Of a DNA stretch of 64,000 bases, positions 60,237-64,000 are shown piece after piece. The notes below the pieces were generated by a model. It ran no database searches, was not told where the DNA came from, and saw nothing but the letters and a program-made list of their open reading frames with translations. The stretch comes from Caulobacter ginsengisoli (lineage in GTDB: Bacteria; Pseudomonadota; Alphaproteobacteria; Caulobacterales; Caulobacteraceae), in assembly GCF_030814835.1 (NCBI RefSeq), contig NZ_JAUSVS010000008.1, positions 165,628-229,627 of the forward strand, written 5' to 3'. Each line of letters opens with the position of its first letter. The stretch's first letter is position 1. The translations under genes were made by a program, and so were the position numbers.

Positions 60237-60859
60237 CCGCCGGCGCCATCGAGTTCTGGTACGAGTTCGCCTCGACCTACAGCTATCCCGCCTGCATGCG
60301 GATCAGCCGCCTGGCCGAAGAGGCCGGCGTCGTCATCCACTGGCGGCCCTTCCTGCTGGGGCCCCTCTTCCATGAGCAGCAGGGGCTGAACGACAGCCCG
60401 TTCAATGTCGTCCCCGTGAAGGGCGAATACATGTGGCGCGACCTGGCGCGGATCTGCGACCAGGAGGGCCTGCCGCTCAACCACCCCAGCCAGTTCCCGC
60501 GCAACAGCCTGCTGGCCGCGCGGGTGGCCATCGCCGGGCTGGACGAGGGCTGGACCCCCAGCTTCAGCCGCGCCGTCTATGAGGCCAATTTCGTCGCCGA
60601 CCAGGACATTTCTGATCCAGAAGTGCTGGCTCCACTCGTGGCCGAGGCCGGCGGCGCGCCGCACGCGGCCCTGGCGGCCGCACAGTCGGACGCGGTCAAG
60701 GCCCGGCTCAAGGATCACGTGGCCCAGGCCCGCGAACGGGGCGTGTTCGGCGCCCCCAGCTTCATCACCGCCGACGGCGAGCTCTTCTGGGGCAACGACC
60801 GTCTGGAACAGGCCCTGACCTGGGCCGTCAATCACACCACCCTAGAGGAGTTCGCCTGA
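60233..60859 (+). CDS. DsbA-family 2-hydroxychromene-2-carboxylate isomerase-like protein
   Basis: A 208-residue thioredoxin-fold protein of the DsbA/HCCA isomerase group. It begins IEFWYEFASTYSYPACMRIS, where a DsbA-type CxxC is replaced by SYPAC, has HWRPFLLGPLF near 34, and RGVFGAPSFITADGELFWGN near 168, containing the family's cis-Pro APS motif. These isomerases use glutathione to convert chromene-type aromatic ring products. Its place inside an acyl-CoA dehydrogenase operon suggests catabolism of an aromatic or terpenoid acid. Coupled to the neighbours by ATGA overlap. Confidence 0.85.
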   Translation: MTAGAIEFWYEFASTYSYPACMRISRLAEEAGVVIHWRPFLLGPLFHEQQGLNDSPFNVVPVKGEYMWRDLARICDQEGLPLNHPSQFPRNSLLAARVAIAGLDEGWTPSFSRAVYEANFVADQDISDPEVLAPLVAEAGGAPHAALAAAQSDAVKARLKDHVAQARERGVFGAPSFITADGELFWGNDRLEQALTWAVNHTTLEEFA

Positions 60860-60860
60860 C

Positions 60861-61997
60861 ATGGCCGTCCTGACCGAAGAACAGACCATGCTGCGCGATG
60901 CGGCCAAGAGCTGGACGCAGGATACCTCGCCCACCACGGCCCTGCGCAAACTGCGCGACAGCGGTTCGGGCGCCAGCTTCGACCCCGCCGTCTGGCGTGA
61001 GATGGGCCAGATGGGCTGGGCCGGGGTCATCGTTCCCGAGGAGTACGGCGGTTCGGCCTTCGGCTATCTCAGCCTGGGCCTGGTGCTGGAGGAAACCGGC
61101 CGCACGCTCACCGCCTCGCCGCTGGTCTCCACGGCCCTGGCCGCCGCCTCGGCCCTGATGCTGGGCGGGGCCGAGCCGCAGAAGCAGGAATGGCTGACCA
61201 AGATCGCCGCCGGCGAGATCGTCGCCACCCTGGCCGTCGATGAAGGACCCCATCATGCGCCCGAGCGGACCGCCCTGCAGGCCAAGGACGCGGACGGCGG
61301 CTATGTGCTGAACGGCAAGAAGACCTTCGTCATCGATGGCGAGGCCGCCGACCTGCTGATCGTCGCCGCCCGCACCGCCGGCAAGCCGGGCGAGACCCAC
61401 GGGATCACCCTGTTCCTGGTTCCCGGCGACGCGGCCGGGGTCACCCGCAAGCATCTGGCCCTGATCGACAGCCGCGGCGCGGCCGAGATCAGCTTCGACA
61501 ACGTCCACCTGGGCGCCCATGCGGTGCTGGGCGAGCTGGACAACGGCTGGAGCCTGCTGGACCAGACGCTCGACCGCGCCCGCGCCGGGCTGGCGGCCGA
61601 GATGCTGGGCCAGGCGACCCAGGCCTTCGAGATCACCCTCGACTACCTGAAGACCCGGGTGCAGTTCGGCCAGGTGATCGGGACCTTCCAGGCCCTGCAG
61701 CACCGCGCCGCCAAGATGTTCACCGACCTGGAGACCACCCGCTCCTGCGTCGAGGCCGCTCTGGAGGCTATCGATTCCGGCTCCTCCGACGTGCGGGCCG
61801 CCTGCTCACTGGCCAAGTGCAAGGCCAGCGAACTGATCCATCTGGTCTCCAACGAGATGGTCCAGATGCATGGCGGCATCGGCATGACCGACGCCCATGA
61901 CGCGGGCCTCTACATGAAGCGGGCCCGGGTCGCCGAGGCCCTGTTCGGCGGGGCCAGCTTCCACAAGGACCGCTACGCCAGGCTGCTGGGCTTCTGA
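60861..61997 (+). CDS. acyl-CoA dehydrogenase family protein (3)
   Basis: A 378-residue member distinct from copies 1 and 2. N-terminus TEEQTMLRDAAKSWTQDTSP, WAGVIVPEEYGGSAFGYLSL near 51, the middle domain with YVLNGKKTFVIDGEAADLL, and the C-terminal QFGQVIGTFQALQHRAAKMF (substrate-binding helix) and MVQMHGGIGMTDAHDAGLYM. The catalytic Glu usual in this last block is not evident, so it may act as a partner subunit of another ACAD. It starts 1 bp after the isomerase stop. Confidence 0.9.
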   Translation: MAVLTEEQTMLRDAAKSWTQDTSPTTALRKLRDSGSGASFDPAVWREMGQMGWAGVIVPEEYGGSAFGYLSLGLVLEETGRTLTASPLVSTALAAASALMLGGAEPQKQEWLTKIAAGEIVATLAVDEGPHHAPERTALQAKDADGGYVLNGKKTFVIDGEAADLLIVAARTAGKPGETHGITLFLVPGDAAGVTRKHLALIDSRGAAEISFDNVHLGAHAVLGELDNGWSLLDQTLDRARAGLAAEMLGQATQAFEITLDYLKTRVQFGQVIGTFQALQHRAAKMFTDLETTRSCVEAALEAIDSGSSDVRAACSLAKCKASELIHLVSNEMVQMHGGIGMTDAHDAGLYMKRARVAEALFGGASFHKDRYARLLGF

Positions 61998-61998
61998 G

Positions 61999-62835
61999 GT
62001 GGAAATCCGGGGCGCCAACGCCTTCATCACCGGCGGCGCCTCGGGCATCGGCTTTGGCGTCGCCTCGGCCCTGGCCCGGCGCGGGGCCAATGTGGTTATC
62101 GCCGACATCGAGTCGGAGCGGGCCATGGAGGCGGCCGAGCGGCTGACCGCCGAGGGTCTCAACGCCAGCGGCCTGCATCTGGACGTCATCGACGAAGCGC
62201 AATGGGCCGCCGCCGCCGATGTGGCCGAGCATCGCTGGGGCGGGCCCGTCCAGCTGCTGTTCAACAACGCCGGCATCGGGGCGGGCGGCACGGTCCACGG
62301 CACGCAGAAGCGAACCTGGGACTGGGTGCTGGCCGTCAACCTGTTCGGGGTGGTCAACGGGGTGAAGACCTTCGCCCCGCGCATGCTGGAAAGCGGCCTG
62401 CCTTGCCGGATCGTCAACACCGGCTCCGAGCACAGCCTGGGCCTGCCCCCGACCGGCCGTGGAGGCGTCGCGGCGGCCTATACCAGCTCCAAGCACGCGG
62501 TGATGGGCTACTCCCTCGCCATGCGCCGCGACTTCGCCGAGACCAATGTTTCCGCCGGCATCGTCTGCCCGGGCCTGGTCGCCACCGACATCTGGAACGC
62601 CTTCCGCAACCGCCAGCCGGCCTTCGGCGGCCCCCGCGAAGCCCCGCCCGAGCGCGCCCGCGCCATGGCCCATGGCCTGCCCGCCGAGACCGCCGGCCAG
62701 CGCATCGTCGACCAGGTCGAGGCCGACCAGTTCTTCATCTTCACCAACGGCCCGGACGAGGCCGAGGTGCTGGAGACCTACGTCACCGAGGCCACGGCGG
62801 CCATGGCGGCGTTCAGAGCCCGGTACGGGGTCTAG
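61999..62835 (+). CDS. short-chain dehydrogenase/reductase
   Basis: A 278-residue classical SDR. NAD(P)-binding loop FITGGASGIGFGVA at residues 9-22, D in VVIADIE, NNAGIG near 89, and the catalytic set with S in IVNTGSEHS (near 139), Tyr161 and Lys165 in AAYTSSKHAV. The acidic residue at the end of beta-2 favours NAD(H). It starts with GTG directly after the upstream TGA (1-bp gap) as the last gene of the operon, where it would oxidise a 3-hydroxyacyl-CoA or alcohol intermediate. Substrate unknown. Confidence 0.9.
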   Translation: MEIRGANAFITGGASGIGFGVASALARRGANVVIADIESERAMEAAERLTAEGLNASGLHLDVIDEAQWAAAADVAEHRWGGPVQLLFNNAGIGAGGTVHGTQKRTWDWVLAVNLFGVVNGVKTFAPRMLESGLPCRIVNTGSEHSLGLPPTGRGGVAAAYTSSKHAVMGYSLAMRRDFAETNVSAGIVCPGLVATDIWNAFRNRQPAFGGPREAPPERARAMAHGLPAETAGQRIVDQVEADQFFIFTNGPDEAEVLETYVTEATAAMAAFRARYGV

Positions 62836-62849
62836 AAGCCCCGTTGCTG

Positions 62850-63266
62850 CTAGGGCCGCTTGGAGCTCTGCCGTCCCCCGCCGTCCACCAGGACAAGCTG
62901 GGGGGCGCCGCCGCGCGCCATGATCTGGGCGTAGGCCCGGCCCTCGGCGGCCGAGAGGGTCAGGCCGGCGCCGTCTTCCGAGGACGACAGCTTGACCACA
63001 GGACGGCCTTCCGAGGTGATCAGCCGCAGCAGCACGGTTTCCGGATAGGTGGAGCCGTCCGTCTGCCGGGCGGCCGGATAGAGGGCGATGCTGGCTCTGA
63101 TCCGTCCCTGGCTGTCGACGATCTGCAGGCCGCGACCCCGGAGTATGCCGTCGGCGACGGGCGCCGGAGCGGCGGTCGCCTGTCGCGTGACGCTTACGCC
63201 AAGGATGGCGAGATTCAGCAGGGTGAGAGCAACCAACAGGCGCGGAAGTCGCGGCTGTGTGTTCAT
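62850..63266 (-). CDS. small exported protein of unknown function
   Basis: A 138-residue precursor with a membrane-like leader (MNTQPRLPRLLVALTLLNLA, then ILGVSVTRQATAAPAP). The mature part (residues 35-135) is a small beta protein with ILRGRGLQIVDSQGRIRASI, VLLRLITSEGRPVVKLSS, then GAGLTLSAAEGRAYAQIMAR. AGGAGG lies 7 nt before the ATG at 63266. It is convergent with the dehydrogenase operon, 14 bp apart. Family not recognised. Confidence 0.7.
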   Translation of the reverse strand: MNTQPRLPRLLVALTLLNLAILGVSVTRQATAAPAPVADGILRGRGLQIVDSQGRIRASIALYPAARQTDGSTYPETVLLRLITSEGRPVVKLSSSEDGAGLTLSAAEGRAYAQIMARGGAPQLVLVDGGGRQSSKRP

Positions 63267-63387
63267 GGCGGGCCTCCTTCCGATTCGATGGAAAACAAAT
63301 CCGGGCCAATCCAACTCAAAGAGCGCTACAGGTCCAGGAACCTCCCTCGGCGCGAGTAGTTCTCCTTGTTCTACAAGGAGTAAGCGT

Positions 63388-63891
63388 ATGACGACCGACA
63401 CCCATGACCGCGCCGCCGTCGAGACCCGACTCTGGCGCGAGATCGACAAGGGGCGGTTCGGCATGCTGGGCCTGGTCGAAGGCCCGCCCCAGCACTTCCA
63501 GCCGATGACCGCCTTCGCCGAGCCCGACAACGGCGAGATCTGGTTCTTCACCTCGGCGACCACCGACCTGGCCCGCGACGCCGCCAACGGGCGCCAGGCG
63601 ATGTTCGTCGTCCAGGCCCGGGACCGCGAGCTGCAGGCCTGCATCTCCGGCTTTCTGACCCTGGAGCAGGACAAGACGCGTCTCGACCGGTACTGGAGCC
63701 CGATGGTCGCCGCCTGGTTCCCCCACGGCCGCGACGATCCCGGCATCCGCCTGCTGAAATTTGCCTGCGAGGACGCCCGGGTGTGGATCTCCGAACAGGG
63801 CCCGATCCGCTACGCCTGGGAACTCGCCAAGGCCAGCGCCACGGGCAAGCAGCCGGACATGGGCGGCCGGACGGATTTGAATTTGAGCTAG
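63388..63891 (+). CDS. pyridoxamine 5'-phosphate oxidase-fold general stress protein
   Basis: A 167-residue flavin split-barrel protein. RLWREIDKGRFGMLGLVEGP at the start, FQPMTAFAEPDNGEIWFFTS and ATTDLARDAANGRQAMFVVQ in the core, and RYWSPMVAAWFPHGRDDPGI near 95 are typical of the FMN-binding general stress protein 26 group. AAGGAG lies 7 nt before the ATG at 63388. It is divergent from the small exported protein. Likely role is stress-linked flavin or heme handling; not certain. Confidence 0.85.
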   Translation: MTTDTHDRAAVETRLWREIDKGRFGMLGLVEGPPQHFQPMTAFAEPDNGEIWFFTSATTDLARDAANGRQAMFVVQARDRELQACISGFLTLEQDKTRLDRYWSPMVAAWFPHGRDDPGIRLLKFACEDARVWISEQGPIRYAWELAKASATGKQPDMGGRTDLNLS

Positions 63892-63901
63892 CCTTACTTC
63901 T

Positions 63902-63917
63902 CCCTTCCTCCTCGATG
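63902..63917. repeat. broken arm of the ftsE-ftsX type palindromic element
   Basis: CCCTTCCTCCTCGATG is identical to the first 16 bp of the arms at 13134. The expected continuation (GAGGAAGGG) is missing because an insertion-sequence end follows at once. Confidence 0.75.
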
Positions 63918-64000
63918 TGTTTGGACCGGAGACATCCGTGACAAGCGTTCGGGGACATCCGTGACAGTTTTCCGGCCTTCGGAAGGAGGCTGGGGATGCC
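63918..64000 (+). mobile_element. left end of an insertion sequence (IS481- or IS3-like), partial
   Basis: The sequence starts TGTTTGGACCGGAGACATCC, a TGT-type IS terminus, and holds two direct copies of GACATCCGTGACA (63931-63943 and 63954-63966), typical transposase-binding repeats. GGAAGGAGG precedes an ATG at 63996, the probable transposase start, of which only five bases are in the window. It splits the palindromic repeat at 63902. The family is a guess. Confidence 0.65.

Noticed and set aside
1..64000. CRISPR array, prophage or large genomic island
   Set aside because: No regularly spaced repeat-spacer units and no integrase, capsid or terminase genes were seen; accessory content is limited to small toxin-antitoxin loci and repeats.
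1..64000. tRNA or rRNA genes
   Set aside because: No cloverleaf arms with conserved TTCGA-type loops or rRNA segments noticed in the gaps, which are mostly filled by palindromic elements.

Overview
The window is GC-rich, densely packed alphaproteobacterial DNA with many 1-17 nt gene overlaps. It reads as the chromosome of a member of the Caulobacteraceae (Caulobacter/Phenylobacterium type). The main reasons are a full-length PodJ-like polarity protein (51229..54255) whose upstream region carries a CtrA-type TTAA-N7-TTAA box and GANTC (CcrM) sites, DUF2125 and GcvT-free aromatic amino acid genes in an alphaproteobacterial order, a NodT-type lipoprotein with an EmrAB-like pump, and an alphaproteobacterial argH-lipoprotein-lysA block.

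Layout. 1-7.5 kb: argH, a small LptM-like lipoprotein and lysA (arginine and lysine synthesis), an enoyl-CoA hydratase, an excalibur protein, an exported GlcG/HbpS-type protein, a flavin amine oxidase with a small coupled beta-sandwich protein, and a CPBP membrane protease. 7.5-10.9 kb is an accessory patch: AraC regulator, ParE-type toxin-antitoxin pair, TetR regulator, exported SRPBCC protein, a short twin-arginine leader ORF, and a decayed second copy of the toxin-antitoxin locus in the same orientation. 10.6-15.6 kb: phosphoribosyltransferase, zinc-ribbon protein, ftsE and ftsX (split by a nested palindromic element), a YdcF-like protein and plsC. 15.5-16.3 kb: a HigBA-like pair. 16.3-21.4 kb: LysR regulator divergent from an EmrA/EmrB/NodT-type tripartite pump. 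21.4-26.5 kb: an exported hypothetical, GST divergent from a WYL regulator, a Tat-exported L,D-transpeptidase, dienelactone hydrolase, and a DUF2239/GIY-YIG pair behind a promoter with two operator-like palindromes.

26.8-35.3 kb: hybrid histidine kinase, ChaC-like cyclotransferase, DUF2125 protein, chorismate mutase, HisC-type aminotransferase, small exported proteins and RtcB RNA ligase. 35.3-37 kb: an ArsR regulator with two AHSA1-type SRPBCC proteins and its palindromic operator, plus an orphan HTH protein. 37-41.4 kb: a large DinG/XPD-type helicase and a DUF6880 protein, separated by an exact 14-bp parS core. 41.6-45.5 kb: a SIMPL protein and a cytosolic PAS-type chemoreceptor flanked by two CheW paralogues. 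45.6-48.8 kb: ligase-associated Lhr-type helicase and PdeM nuclease. 49-51.1 kb: DUF3429, TIGR02186 and TauE/SafE membrane proteins. 51.2-57.7 kb: podJ, a tiny membrane protein, an MprF-like synthetase and an MscS channel. 57.8-62.8 kb: a five-gene acyl-CoA/short-chain dehydrogenase operon. The window closes with a small exported protein, a flavin-fold stress protein, and the left end of an insertion sequence that has landed inside a palindromic repeat.

The most distinctive non-coding signal is a set of nested palindromes (terminal arms of about 26-31 bp, each arm itself a hairpin, spacing 70-180 bp) in nearly every gap of more than 100 bp. They look like MITE-like intergenic elements of several unrelated sequence families. 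No tRNA, rRNA or CRISPR array was seen.
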